Positions 34,816-46,134 of a stretch of 64,000 bases of DNA are shown one piece after another (position 1 is the stretch's first letter; each line of letters starts with the position of its first letter). Position numbers and translations under genes: made by a program. Below the pieces are notes generated by a model that was given only the letters and a program-made list of their open reading frames with translations, did no database searches and had not been told where the DNA came from. The DNA lies in the NCBI RefSeq assembly GCF_028290025.1, contig NZ_JAQGKQ010000093.1:1-64000 (forward strand). The letters run 5' to 3'. Origin of the DNA: Cypionkella sp. Lineage in GTDB: Bacteria; Pseudomonadota; Alphaproteobacteria; Rhodobacterales; Rhodobacteraceae.

Positions 34816-36681
34816 TTAACGATAGCCCGCGGCTTGTAGCTCAAACAGTTCGGCGTAGCGGCCCGATTGAGCGAGAAGTTCTTGATGGGTGCCCGACGCT
34901 TCGACGCGCCCGTCTGCCAGCACAAGAATACGATCAGCCATGCGAACCGAGCTGAAGCGGTGCGAGATCAGAATGGCGGTCTTCCCGGCGCTGAGTTCTT
35001 TGAAGCGTTGGAACACCTCAAACTCTGAGCGGGCATCAAGTGCTGCGGTGGGTTCGTCAAGAATCAGCACCTCGGCACCGCGCATATAGGCGCGCGCAAT
35101 GGCCAATTTTTGCCATTCGCCCCCGGAAAGTTCAACGCCATTGCGAAAGCGTTTGCCGATCATTTGGTCATAACGCTGCGGCAGATTTTCGATCACCTGA
35201 TCGGCAAGGCTGCGCCGGGCGGCTTCAATAATGCGGGGGCGGTTGTTGCGCTCTTCGATGCGGCCCACCGCGATATTGTCGGCGGCGCTAAGGTTGTAGC
35301 GCATGAAATCCTGAAAAATCACGCCCATCGCGCCGCGCAAACTTTCTAGATCATACTGGCGCAGATCTTGGCCATCCAGCGTGATGCGGCCTTCGTCGGG
35401 GTCATAAAGCCGGGCCAGCAATTTAACCAACGTGGTTTTACCAGCGCCGTTTTCACCAACCAGCGCCAAAGTTTCACCGACGTGCAGGGTGAAATTCAGC
35501 CCGCGCACCGCCCAACGCTCGGCACCGGGATAGCGAAAGCCGACGTTTTCAAACACGAAGCCTTTGCGGATAGATTCTGGAAAGGGCAAAGCGTTGGGGG
35601 CAGAGAGAATTTCGGGCTCAACGTCAAAGAAGCTGAACAAATCTTCGAGGTAAAGCGCCTGTGCCGCGGTCGAGGAAAACGTTGTGAGCAAGCCTTCTAG
35701 CAGACCGCGCAGGCGCAGGAACGAGCCTGACAGGAAGGTGAGATCGCCCAGGGTCAACTGCCCGGCCAGCGTGCCCGCGATGATCCACGCATAGGCTGCG
35801 TAGTAGCCAAGCGTGCCAAGCGCCGTCAAAATGCCGCCCCAAACTGCGCGCCTTTGAGCAATCTTGCGGCTGGCGGCGTAAAAGCTTTCTGACAGCTCGC
35901 GGTAACGGTCGGTGAGAAATTGGTTCAGGCCGAAGATCTTGACTTCCTTGGCAGATTCAACACTCGCGGCGGTTTGGCGCACGTAGTCCAACTCGCGGCG
36001 TTCCGGCGTCCGACCGAAATCTAGTGAGTAGGTTTGGGCGTTGAAATGCGCTTCACCCAAGAACGCGGGGATCAGGGCAAGCGCCAGAAGCAGAATCAGC
36101 CAAGGATTAAAGATCACCAAGCCAGCCGCAAAAGTGGCAACGGTGACGAGGTTTTGCATCTGGGAAAAAAGTAATCCCATCAGTGTCATGCGGCCGCTGG
36201 CTTGCCTGCGGGCGCGCTCCAGCTTGTCTTGAAACTCGGCATCCTCAAAATCTTCGAGATCAAGGGTTGCGGCGTGTTCCATCAGGCGGATAGACGATGA
36301 CATGGTCAGACGATCTGACAACAGAGTGTCAACCAGCCCGACGACCCGGCCCAAAAGATCAGACAAAATGGCGAGCGCGAATTCGGCTAGAACATAGGTG
36401 GTGATCAAACCAAGCGCGCCGCTGTTCCACCAACCCGATATATCGGCGGGGTGGTTGGGCAGGGCCGATAGCCGCACCACTTCGTCGATGATCAGTTTAC
36501 CGATCCACAGCGCCGTGACCGGAAGGACCGCCCGCAGCAAGCGCAAGACCATCGAGGTCAGCATTAGGAGCGGGCTCGCCTGCCATACCAGACGCAGAAA
36601 CGGCCAGATGTTGCGGAGGGCGGTAAAGCGGGCTCTGAAAGAGGTTTGTGCGGCGGTGGGAGGCTGGCGTCCGGGGTTCAC
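34816..36681 (-). CDS. ABC exporter, fused membrane and ATPase domains
   Basis: 621 residues in the half-transporter layout. An N-terminal six-helix ABC membrane domain (about 30-330; LLMLTSMVLRLLRAVLPVTA) is followed by a nucleotide-binding domain with Walker A GENGAGKTT, signature LSGGEWQK, Walker B AEVLILDEPTAALD and H-loop ILISHR. The membrane domain diverges from lipid A flippases, and specificity is unclear; lipid, peptide or drug export are all possible. It probably works as a homodimer. It is a single gene, about 300 bases from the divergent DMSP lyase gene. Confidence 0.9.
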   Translation of the reverse strand: MNPGRQPPTAAQTSFRARFTALRNIWPFLRLVWQASPLLMLTSMVLRLLRAVLPVTALWIGKLIIDEVVRLSALPNHPADISGWWNSGALGLITTYVLAEFALAILSDLLGRVVGLVDTLLSDRLTMSSSIRLMEHAATLDLEDFEDAEFQDKLERARRQASGRMTLMGLLFSQMQNLVTVATFAAGLVIFNPWLILLLALALIPAFLGEAHFNAQTYSLDFGRTPERRELDYVRQTAASVESAKEVKIFGLNQFLTDRYRELSESFYAASRKIAQRRAVWGGILTALGTLGYYAAYAWIIAGTLAGQLTLGDLTFLSGSFLRLRGLLEGLLTTFSSTAAQALYLEDLFSFFDVEPEILSAPNALPFPESIRKGFVFENVGFRYPGAERWAVRGLNFTLHVGETLALVGENGAGKTTLVKLLARLYDPDEGRITLDGQDLRQYDLESLRGAMGVIFQDFMRYNLSAADNIAVGRIEERNNRPRIIEAARRSLADQVIENLPQRYDQMIGKRFRNGVELSGGEWQKLAIARAYMRGAEVLILDEPTAALDARSEFEVFQRFKELSAGKTAILISHRFSSVRMADRILVLADGRVEASGTHQELLAQSGRYAELFELQAAGYR

Positions 36682-36980
36682 GAGGCTGGGTCTCCTTTAG
36701 TCCATTGGCACTTTGGCAGAAGGCGCGGGCGCACAACAGGGTGAACCGAGATCTGCTGGCAAATGGGTTGCGTAAGGCAATCGGTGTCGCGCCGAGTTCC
36801 CAAGCTTGAAGCCCGTACCTGCGCACCAAGCGCAATGTCGCGAATGGAATGTGCATTGGCTCAAGCGGTGTTGAAAAACGGGCCGCGTCGATTGAGTGTT
36901 GGGGAGCAGCTGCAACGGTGTGAGAAATTATGCGTCCCCTTCAGGCGGCTTCAGTCAATATGATTACTTAAGGAGCGGAT

Positions 36981-37541
36981 ATGCGGAATAGCGTTCTCAG
37001 CGATTTCTTGGAAGCTGCTGAAGATGGGTTGCGGGTGACAACCGGTAAGGCTGCGGAGGTGGCGGCTGAAGTTGTCAAGCGTTGGCAAGTGCCGCAGAGT
37101 GCGGGTCCAGCAGCGGCTGAAAGATTGCCGGTATGCGAGTGGGTTGCGCCAGCGTTGGCGGTAAATCCGGGCGCATTGGCACAAAGTTTTGCAAAGCTGG
37201 AGCGGGGGTTGCGGTGGACCAGGCGGGCTTCGGCAGACCCGGCCGATGCGCAGTTCTGGCATGGCCATGCCAATGCGATGATCCTCGGACCGGGCGGTTT
37301 GGAGGATCGGAGGGATGTTTGGCTGGGTGTGACGGTAATGGCACCGGGCACGCTTTATACCGACCACAGCCATCCGCCGGCGGAAGTGTATCTGCCGCTA
37401 AGTGTCGGGGAATGGTGGAACGCCGAGATGGCGTGGACCGATCCGGGCGCACAGGGGTTTATCTACAATCCGCCGGGGATTCTACATGCGATGCGTGCCG
37501 GGGCCGCGCCATTTTTGGCGCTGTGGTTTTTGCCGACGTGA
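36981..37541 (+). CDS. dddQ: DMSP lyase, DddQ-type cupin
   Basis: 186 residues, with a GGAG ribosome-binding site. The C-terminal cupin barrel has the metal-binding pattern DHSHPPAEVYLPLS (H129, H131, E135, Y137), and H169 in NPPGILHAMRAG. The spacing of H131, E135, Y137 and H169 equals that of the catalytic H125, E129, Y131 and H163 of Ruegeria lacuscaerulensis DddQ, as I recall it. The enzyme cleaves dimethylsulfoniopropionate to dimethyl sulfide and acrylate in the cytoplasm. No acrylate-utilisation or DMSP-transport genes adjoin it. It could be a paralogue of the DMSP lyase family with another substrate. Confidence 0.8.
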   Translation: MRNSVLSDFLEAAEDGLRVTTGKAAEVAAEVVKRWQVPQSAGPAAAERLPVCEWVAPALAVNPGALAQSFAKLERGLRWTRRASADPADAQFWHGHANAMILGPGGLEDRRDVWLGVTVMAPGTLYTDHSHPPAEVYLPLSVGEWWNAEMAWTDPGAQGFIYNPPGILHAMRAGAAPFLALWFLPT

Positions 37542-37545
37542 GGCA

Positions 37546-37562
37546 GGGGCCGTCAAAGCCCC
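37546..37562. terminator. Short GC hairpin between dddQ and gyrB
   Basis: GGGGC and GCCCC pair around a 7-base loop between the convergent stops of dddQ (37541) and gyrB (37572). The plus-strand tail CGCTTTGATTT is only moderately T-rich. It probably ends dddQ transcription, though a rho-independent mechanism is not certain. Confidence 0.4.
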
Positions 37563-37571
37563 CGCTTTGAT

Positions 37572-40076
<2,505 letters not shown>

Positions 40077-40096
40077 TCACGCCTTGCACACAAGAT

Positions 40097-40723
40097 TTAG
40101 CGGTTTGATGCCGCAATCACGAGGCCGACGCCGATAAGCAAAATGCCCGAGCAGAGATTAAGCTTACGGATGCTTTCCGGGCTGGAGAGCAACTTGCGCG
40201 CACGGTCAAGAAACAGCGCGAGGCTAAGATTTCCAAGCATCGGTACCGCTGCGGAAATTATCAGGATCGCCGCGATGTCAGGGGTTTTGACCTTTGAAAG
40301 ATCGAAGAAACCCGGCAGAACCCCCATGTAAAACAAGATGGCTTTCGGGTTGCCGATCACGGCGGCGACTCCAACGGCAAATCCCGCCCACATGCCGGGT
40401 CTGGTCATGCGACCCTCGGTGGTGGGGGATGCGGCAGGCTTGCGAATGAGCAAGATGCCCATGAAGATAAACACGACAGCCGCAAGCCAGCGCAGCATAT
40501 CGAGAAAGCCGCCATAGACTGATAAAACCCAGCTTAGCCCGAAGATTGCAGCCATTGGCCAGATCAGATCGCCCAAAGCAACGCCGATAGCGAGCGGCCA
40601 CGCCGAGGCAAAGCCCCCCGACAGCGCCCGCGCGGTCAGCGCCACCCAAACCGGGCCGGGGATGGCCCAAAGCAGCGCCATGCCGCCTGCATATAGCACC
40701 AACTGGTATAGGCTGACAGACAT
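40097..40723 (-). CDS. LysE/RhtB-family amino acid exporter
   Basis: 208 residues with about six membrane helices. The N-terminal motif LLWAIPGPVWVALTARALSG is the family signature (G-P-G/P-near-start), followed by FASAWPLAIGVALGDLIWPM and AVGVAAVIGNPKAILFYMGV. Members export amino acids or related metabolites by proton antiport. No substrate can be assigned. It sits between the GNAT gene and gyrB on the same strand, probably as a lineage-specific insertion in the replication gene cluster. Confidence 0.9.
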   Translation of the reverse strand: MSVSLYQLVLYAGGMALLWAIPGPVWVALTARALSGGFASAWPLAIGVALGDLIWPMAAIFGLSWVLSVYGGFLDMLRWLAAVVFIFMGILLIRKPAASPTTEGRMTRPGMWAGFAVGVAAVIGNPKAILFYMGVLPGFFDLSKVKTPDIAAILIISAAVPMLGNLSLALFLDRARKLLSSPESIRKLNLCSGILLIGVGLVIAASNR

Positions 40724-40747
40724 TTGGATCCCCGCATTGCGTGTTGC

Positions 40748-41272
40748 TTAGAAGAGTGGCCCGAGCATGTCCAGCGGGGCAGTGGTAGGCCAGACTTGAC
40801 CGCGCAATGGAAGCACCATCAAAGTTTCGGCGGGTTCGGTGGCAATCTCTTGGGTGCGGCCACTGCTGATATTTAGGTAAGTTAACGCATTCGGATGTCG
40901 AATAAATCCATGGCCTGCGTAGAGCGATGCCTTACCAAACAGCACGAGATATTCTGAGGGCGTGCTGTCGGCCAGTTTGATCGCAGCTTGCAGGAGCCTG
41001 CTGGCAATCTGTTGGCCGCGATGATCGGGATGGGTGCAAACCTCGGCCATTCCCGCAATATCGGTTAGCTTGCCTGCCATCCGAACCGTGCGCAGCAGCA
41101 GGCCGATGTGTCCCATGATCTGGCCGTTCAAGCGATGAATAAGCCTAAGGTGCGGACGCTGGCGGTAATAGCTTTTATTATCGAAATCGGTGTCGAAACA
41201 GCGGGTCAGCAAATCGGCAATCTGCATTTCGTCGGCACGCGTCAGCGCCCATTCCGGGATTTGTTCGATCAT
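40748..41272 (-). CDS. GNAT-family N-acetyltransferase overlapping recF
   Basis: 174 residues. The acetyl-CoA-binding motif is seen in VCTHPDHRGQQIASRLLQAA, preceded by the beta strand DIAGMAEVCT. The C-terminal half is divergent. Its start overlaps the recF stop by 4 bases (ATGA), so the two are translationally coupled. The function of this coupling is unknown; the acceptor could be a protein or a small molecule. Confidence 0.82.
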   Translation of the reverse strand: MIEQIPEWALTRADEMQIADLLTRCFDTDFDNKSYYRQRPHLRLIHRLNGQIMGHIGLLLRTVRMAGKLTDIAGMAEVCTHPDHRGQQIASRLLQAAIKLADSTPSEYLVLFGKASLYAGHGFIRHPNALTYLNISSGRTQEIATEPAETLMVLPLRGQVWPTTAPLDMLGPLF

Positions 41273-42354
41273 TTTGTCACCGAGGAAAGGCCGTTTATCT
41301 CAGTGACGCTTAGGTTTTGCGCGCGTGGGCCAAGGCTGTCAAATAGCGCGGCTTCTGTGCCGGTCATCAACGCCTGTGCGCCCAAGGCGCAAAGCTCGTC
41401 ATAAAGTGCAGCACGGCGATCGGCATCCAAATGGGCCGCGACTTCGTCTAGCAACAGGATCGGGGCGGCACCCAGTTCGGTGGATAAAGCGCGGGCGTTG
41501 GCGAGGATCAGACTGATCAGCAGCGCCTTTTGCTCGCCAGTAGAGCATTGCTCGGCTGGCACGCCTTTGGCGGCGAAGATCGCGGACATATCCGCGCGAT
41601 GCGGGCCGATCAACGTGCGGCCAGCGGCCATATCGCGGCGGCGGTTTTCGGAGAGGGCGAGGCTTAGGTCGGCCGCGTCCTCAATGGTGGTCAGGGTCAG
41701 ATCGGCACGAGGAAAGGCGGTCTCTGCACCGTCTTGTGCCTGCCGCAACTGAGTTAACGCCGCCTGACGGTTGGCAGTGATCTGTGCGCCTGCGCTGGCC
41801 ATCTGAGCCTCTAAAGCGCCATACCAATGCGGGTCGGTGATCTGGTCCTTCAGCAAGCGGTTGCGGTCACGCATGGCTTTTTCATAGGCCAGCACCGCCT
41901 CGGCATGGTCTGGTACGAACGACAGCGTCATGCGGTCGAGAAAGCGACGACGGCCTTCCGCAGCTTCAATCCATAAGCGATCCATCGCGGGCACCAGCCA
42001 CAGCACGCGGGCAATGCGCCCCAGTGCGGACTGGGTGGCGGCTTTACCATCGATGCGGACAGAGCGCGTGTCGCCACCTTCGGCCCAAGTTTCCACCTGA
42101 TGATCGGCACCAAAGCCGCGCAGATCGGCAGTTATCTTCCAGCCGAGGCTTTCGGGTTTGCGAGCGATCTCATCCGCAGTGGCACGACGCAAACCGCGGC
42201 CCGGCGATAGCAGCGACATGGCTTCTAGGATATTGGTCTTGCCCGCACCATTCGGCCCAACGATAGCCACCGGGCGGCCATCAAATTCTAGCCGCGCGGC
42301 TTTATGGCTACGGAAATGCGAGAGGGTTAGCGCGGTGATGGCAAGCCCGCTCAC
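41269..42354 (-). CDS. recF: DNA replication/repair protein RecF
   Basis: 361 residues from GTG 42354, 6 bases after an AAGGG ribosome-binding site; another GTG at 42369 lacks one. The N-terminus has LTLSHFRSHKAARLEFDGRP and Walker A GPNGAGKTN. The signature region STGEQKALLISLILANARAL and Walker B PILLLDEVAAHLD complete the SMC-like ATPase. It loads RecA at gaps together with RecO and RecR. It follows dnaN by about 60 bases, which contain a small hairpin. Confidence 0.95.
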   Translation of the reverse strand: MSGLAITALTLSHFRSHKAARLEFDGRPVAIVGPNGAGKTNILEAMSLLSPGRGLRRATADEIARKPESLGWKITADLRGFGADHQVETWAEGGDTRSVRIDGKAATQSALGRIARVLWLVPAMDRLWIEAAEGRRRFLDRMTLSFVPDHAEAVLAYEKAMRDRNRLLKDQITDPHWYGALEAQMASAGAQITANRQAALTQLRQAQDGAETAFPRADLTLTTIEDAADLSLALSENRRRDMAAGRTLIGPHRADMSAIFAAKGVPAEQCSTGEQKALLISLILANARALSTELGAAPILLLDEVAAHLDADRRAALYDELCALGAQALMTGTEAALFDSLGPRAQNLSVTEINGLSSVTK

Positions 42355-42393
42355 GCTGATCCCTTTCACATTGGCCTAAATACTCTGAGGGTA

Positions 42394-42410
42394 TGGGGGC
42401 AAGTCCCCAA
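42394..42410 (-). terminator. Weak hairpin between dnaN and recF
   Basis: GGGG and CCCC pair around a 6-7 base loop just after the dnaN stop. It is followed on the minus strand by a GAGTATTT stretch rather than a T-run. It could reduce transcription into recF or stabilise the dnaN message. The GAGTATTT context is loosely similar to the extragenic sequences after the two hlyD genes. Confidence 0.35.
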
Positions 42411-42417
42411 GCGCGTC

Positions 42418-43536
42418 TTAAACCCGCATCGGCATGACGACGTAGACCGCCGACATATCATTGCCTTCGCGCATTAACGTCGGGTCGCCCGACGAGTTGA
42501 ACAGGAACACAGCGTTTTCGCGATCTACTTGGCTGGCGATTTCCAGCAAGTATTTGGCGTTAAAACCGATTTCGAGACGCTCGTCAGAGTAAGCCACGGC
42601 CAGTTCTTCCTCGGCGGCACCGGAATCAGGCGCGTTTACGGACAGGATCAGGCGGTCTTCGTCGAGGCTGAGTTTCACCGCGCGGGAGCGTTCCGACGAC
42701 ACGGTGGCGACGCGGTCAACGGCTTTGGCAAATTCGGTGGCATCGACTTCCAAGCGGCGGGTGTTGCCGGTGGGGATGACGCGGGTGTAGTCGGGGAAGG
42801 TGCCGTCGATGACTTTTGAAGTCAGCGTGATCAACGGTGTCGCAAAGCGGACTTTGGTTTCCGAGACTGAAACCGCGATGATCGCGGAATCATCATCGAG
42901 CAGTTTCTTCAATTCGTTCACAGTCTTGCGCGGCACGATGACACCGGGCATCCCCTGCGCGCCTTCGGGCAGGGGGGCATCAATGCGGGCGAGACGGTGG
43001 CCATCGGTTGCCACACAACGCAGCACAGCGCCGACGTCTCCGGTTGAGACATGCATATAAACGCCGTTCAGGTAATAGCGGGTTTCCTCGGTCGAAATCG
43101 CGAATTTTGCTTTGTCAAACAGGCGGCGCAGCACTGGGGCGGGGGCCGAGAAGTTTGAAGAATATTCGGAGGTTGCCATTACCGGGAAATCTTCGCGCGG
43201 CAGGGTGGCGAGGCTGAAGGTGGAGCGACCAGCGGCAATCGTCAGGCGACCAGTGGCGGCATCCTCTGTCAGAGCCACAAGCGAGCCATCGGGCAGTTTA
43301 CGGATAATTTCATGCAGCATCACGGCGGACACCGTGGTGGCCCCGGCGCGCTCCACCATCGCAGGCGCGCGGTCAACTACCTCTATATCCAGATCGGTGG
43401 CGCGGAACGATACTGTATCGCCCTCGGCTTCAATCAGCACGTTGGCGAGGATCGGAATGGTGTTGCGGCGTTCCACCACTGACTGCGCTTGTGCCAGCGC
43501 CTTCAGAAGAATGCTGCGTTCGATGCTGATCTTCAT
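42418..43536 (-). CDS. dnaN: DNA polymerase III sliding clamp (beta subunit)
   Basis: 372 residues from ATG 43536 (MKISIERSILLKALAQAQSV), with an AAGGGG ribosome-binding site. Three clamp domains are recognisable, with RRNTIPILANVLIEA in domain 1, LPREDFPVM before domain 2 and the C-terminal ending DPTLMREGNDMSAVYVVMPM plus RV. The dimeric ring tethers DNA polymerase III to DNA. About 120 bases with two hairpins separate it from dnaA. Confidence 0.97.
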   Translation of the reverse strand: MKISIERSILLKALAQAQSVVERRNTIPILANVLIEAEGDTVSFRATDLDIEVVDRAPAMVERAGATTVSAVMLHEIIRKLPDGSLVALTEDAATGRLTIAAGRSTFSLATLPREDFPVMATSEYSSNFSAPAPVLRRLFDKAKFAISTEETRYYLNGVYMHVSTGDVGAVLRCVATDGHRLARIDAPLPEGAQGMPGVIVPRKTVNELKKLLDDDSAIIAVSVSETKVRFATPLITLTSKVIDGTFPDYTRVIPTGNTRRLEVDATEFAKAVDRVATVSSERSRAVKLSLDEDRLILSVNAPDSGAAEEELAVAYSDERLEIGFNAKYLLEIASQVDRENAVFLFNSSGDPTLMREGNDMSAVYVVMPMRV

Positions 43537-43546
43537 TTCGTTCCCC

Positions 43547-43575
43547 TTGGCGACGCCCCTTTGCAGGGACGCCAA
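43547..43575 (-). other. Hairpin in the dnaN leader
   Basis: TTGGCG pairs with CGCCAA, with an inner CCC/GGG pairing, immediately before the AAGGGG ribosome-binding site of dnaN. It could influence dnaN translation. Confidence 0.4.
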
Positions 43576-43629
43576 AACTACCCGGTTCTGGCCGGTTCAC
43601 AAGCATTTTCGGGACTTTGTGGACGAATA

Positions 43630-43649
43630 CGCAGGCCGTCAAGCCTGCG
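43630..43649 (-). terminator. Hairpin directly after dnaA
   Basis: CGCAGGC and GCCTGCG form a perfect 7-bp stem around a 6-base loop, just beyond the dnaA stop (43658) on the minus strand. The following bases are TATTCGTCC, so there is no T-run. It is a partial terminator or processing site at best. Confidence 0.4.
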
Positions 43650-43657
43650 ATCCCCGA

Positions 43658-45031
43658 TTAGGTCTGCAACTGACGCCGCAACAGTTGCAGATCGTCTGAA
43701 AGTTGCGAATCGGTGGTCATCAGTTCTTCAATTTTGCGCACACCGTGCATGATGGTAGTGTGATCGCGGCCGCCAAACCGGCGCCCGATTTCCGGCAAGC
43801 TGCGCGAGGTTAGCTGCTTGGCGAAATACATCGCGACTTGGCGTGGGCGGGCGATATTGCGCAGGCGTTTCGGGCCGATCATATCCGACAGGCGGATGTT
43901 GTAATGCTCGGCGACTTTGCGTTGGATTTCTTCGATGGTAAGCTTGCGATCCGAAGCGCGCAGGATGTCGGCAAGGCAATCTTGCGCCAGTTCCAGCGTG
44001 ATTTCGCGGCCCACAAGGCTGGCGAAAGCGAACAGGCGAGTCAAAGCGCCTTCCAGCACGCGAACGTTTGTGGTGATGCGATGGGCGAGAAACTCCAGAA
44101 CCCCGGTAGAGATCGCCAAGCCTTTGTATTGCTGGCGATAATACTCGGCCTTTTGCTGTAGGATGCCAAGACGAAGTTCGTAATCGGTGGGATGAAGATC
44201 AACCACCAATCCGCATTGGAGGCGAGATTTGATGCGGTCTTCCAGATCTTTAATCTCACCCGGCGCGCGGTCAGCGGAGATGACGATCTGTTTGTTCTGA
44301 TCAATCAGCGCATTGAAGGTGTGGAAAAATTCTTCTTGGGTGCTGTCTTTGCCCGCGATGAATTGCACGTCATCGACCATTAGCACGTCAACCGAGCGGA
44401 ACAGCTCTTTGAAATCCATGATCTGCTTGTCGCGCAAGGCTTGCACGAAGCGGTACATGAATTGCTCGGCGGATAGATAAAGCACACGTAGCTGCGGCTG
44501 GCGGGCCTGAAGTTCATGTGCAATCGCGTGCATCAGGTGGGTCTTACCCAAACCGACGCCACCATACAGGAACAGCGGATTAAAGGTAACCGGGCCGCCC
44601 TCCGCGACACGGCGCGCAGCAGCATGCGCCAGTTCGTTGGGCTTGCCGACAACGAAGCTGTCGAAGGTAAAGCGCGCATCGAGCGTGGCACCGGGCAGAT
44701 CATCGTCCGAACGGTAGCGCGCAGAAGGCTTGACGCGGCTAGGTTTGTCAGCAGCCAGCGCGGTATGAGTCGGCATCGGCGCAGGAGAATTGGCTGGCAC
44801 GAAAAACTCTGCGCGGCCTACTGGATGGCCTTCGGCATTCAGCAGACCCAAAATATGATCGGAATAGTTCCGTGACACCCAATCGCCGAAAAACGTTGTA
44901 GGCACTTCAAAGCGTGCCACACCGTCAGTCAGACCAGCCCAACGCAAGGGCTCGATCCAGCTGGTGTAATTGTTCTTGCCGATCCGCTTTGCCAGCGTTT
45001 CGCGCACCTTGCCCCAGGCCTCATTCGTCAT
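43658..45031 (-). CDS. dnaA: Chromosomal replication initiator DnaA
   Basis: 457 residues. Domain I (EAWGKVRETLAKRIGKNNYT) is followed by a short linker and the AAA+ domain with Walker A GGVGLGKTHLMHAIAHEL, Walker B VDVLMVDDVQFIAG and sensor RAPGEIKDLEDRIKSRLQCG. The C-terminal DNA-binding domain has SLPEIGRRFGGRDHTTIMHG, the DnaA-box recognition motif. It starts replication and regulates transcription. A 17-bp-stem hairpin lies about 100-140 bases upstream of its start. Confidence 0.98.
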   Translation of the reverse strand: MTNEAWGKVRETLAKRIGKNNYTSWIEPLRWAGLTDGVARFEVPTTFFGDWVSRNYSDHILGLLNAEGHPVGRAEFFVPANSPAPMPTHTALAADKPSRVKPSARYRSDDDLPGATLDARFTFDSFVVGKPNELAHAAARRVAEGGPVTFNPLFLYGGVGLGKTHLMHAIAHELQARQPQLRVLYLSAEQFMYRFVQALRDKQIMDFKELFRSVDVLMVDDVQFIAGKDSTQEEFFHTFNALIDQNKQIVISADRAPGEIKDLEDRIKSRLQCGLVVDLHPTDYELRLGILQQKAEYYRQQYKGLAISTGVLEFLAHRITTNVRVLEGALTRLFAFASLVGREITLELAQDCLADILRASDRKLTIEEIQRKVAEHYNIRLSDMIGPKRLRNIARPRQVAMYFAKQLTSRSLPEIGRRFGGRDHTTIMHGVRKIEELMTTDSQLSDDLQLLRRQLQT

Positions 45032-45128
45032 TGTCTCGTCTTCCCCAAGCGCCTTTCGGAAACCCGATGGCGCTTTCTAGTTGTCCCACGTTCCCACACG
45101 GTTCAGCTCGACTGTTGTCACCGAAAAA

Positions 45129-45170
45129 CACTCAATGCAGCTTGGCAAAACTGCCAAACCTGCTTGAGTG
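45129..45170. other. Long imperfect hairpin upstream of dnaA
   Basis: Arms CACTCAA...GCAG..TTGGCA and TGCCAA..CTGC.TTGAGTG form 17 base pairs with one bulge and one small internal loop around the tetraloop AAAC. It lies about 100 bases upstream of the dnaA start and would be in its leader if transcription begins further upstream. It might be a regulatory leader structure, a protein-binding palindrome or part of a small RNA. Confidence 0.6.
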
Positions 45171-45596
45171 TCCCTGCGCGGTGGCGAGGACAAAACTATA
45201 ACTTCCGCATCCGGAAGATCCGGCGACGGCGTTTTCGTTTAGTTAGCGCAAAAATGGCGCAAGCAGTATAACAGTCGGACAACAAAAGATAATATCAGGT
45301 TATTATGAGCATGGCTTGGCAGCTGCGCCCCTGATTTTCCGCTTTTATTGCCGTCTTGTCCCCCAGACGAAGTGAATCGCTTGGGCAAGTTAGCAAGCTG
45401 CGGCGGCCGCCTGCAACTGAACTTGTTGCTTGACAGAACTTTGGTTTCGCGAATCCCTTTGGCCATGCAAATCGGCAACGCTGGATGCGAAATGCTTGAG
45501 AAATTGCTGTGTGAACGGGGTATCTGGTTGCGTTCAGGCAATTGTCCCAAAGCCGATGACCGATTCTTACCGCAACCGAATGTGCAAAAATGCACT

Positions 45597-45623
45597 AGGG
45601 CGCGGCCTTTCGGCGCGCGCCCT
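45597..45623 (-). terminator. rpsT terminator hairpin
   Basis: AGGGCGCG pairs with CGCGCCCT, and the inner GCC/GGC extends the stem around a TTTC loop. It lies about 40 bases beyond the rpsT stop. On the minus strand it is followed by AGTGCATTTTTGCACA, giving a short T-run inside a second small palindrome. Confidence 0.65.
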
Positions 45624-45664
45624 AACGTAAGTCCAAGTCTGACGAATTCGGACCTAAGCCCGAG

Positions 45665-45940
45665 TTAAGCTGCAGGGGTCGCCAGCGCGTTGACGCGCGA
45701 TGCCAAACGCGAGATTTTGCGTGACACGGTATTCTTGTGCATCACGCCTTTGCTAACGCCACGCGCCAATTCTGGCTGAGCATTTTTCAGCGCCAAAGCA
45801 GCTGCGTCTTGGTTGCCCGAAGCCAATGCTTCTTCAACCTTGCGAAGGAAAGTACGGATGCGCGAGCGGCGCGCCTTGTTGATGTCTTGACGAGCTTCAG
45901 ACTGGCGAGCGCGTTTTTTGGACTGGGCAGTATTTGCCAT
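45665..45940 (-). CDS. rpsT: 30S ribosomal protein S20
   Basis: 91 residues, lysine/arginine/alanine-rich and fully helical ([40 protein letters not shown]). The C-terminal part [20 protein letters not shown] is the conserved S20 signature. It binds 16S rRNA in the body of the small subunit. Its position upstream of dnaA is typical of Alphaproteobacteria. A strong hairpin terminator follows. Confidence 0.97.
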   Translation of the reverse strand: MANTAQSKKRARQSEARQDINKARRSRIRTFLRKVEEALASGNQDAAALALKNAQPELARGVSKGVMHKNTVSRKISRLASRVNALATPAA

Positions 45941-46134
45941 TGATATGGTATCCTTGGGGTCGGTTAAATTTTGTCGCGCAAAAGCCCCAAGGCCCCTTCA
46001 GACGTGAAGGGATGATTCTGCCAAAGCGGGCTCACACGCATGTATCGAAAGCCCATAAGGCAAGTGCGTCAGAAAGGAAACAGCAAATGCGCGCGCCTAT
46101 TCATAGGGCACGCGCAAGGAAACTGGTCGGTATT

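Larger units (their letters stand above)
45032..45664. other. Intergenic region between dnaA and rpsT
   Basis: 633 bases, the largest gap in the window. It contains the 42-base hairpin at 45129-45170, the rpsT terminator at 45597-45623 and one DnaA-box match (TGTGCAAAA, the reverse of TTTTGCACA, at 45581-45589). A TTGACA at about 45432 could be a -35. I do not find a cluster of DnaA boxes or an AT-rich unwinding region, so I do not call an origin. No credible gene is seen. Confidence 0.6.

Noticed and set aside
34816..36681. ABC exporter as the partner of an HlyD adaptor
   Set aside because: It is far from both hlyD genes and lacks the N-terminal peptidase-like or type I-specific features; fused exporters of this type normally work without an adaptor.
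45032..45664. Chromosomal origin between dnaA and rpsT
   Set aside because: Only one DnaA-box match is visible and no cluster of boxes or AT-rich unwinding region; the origin may lie elsewhere.
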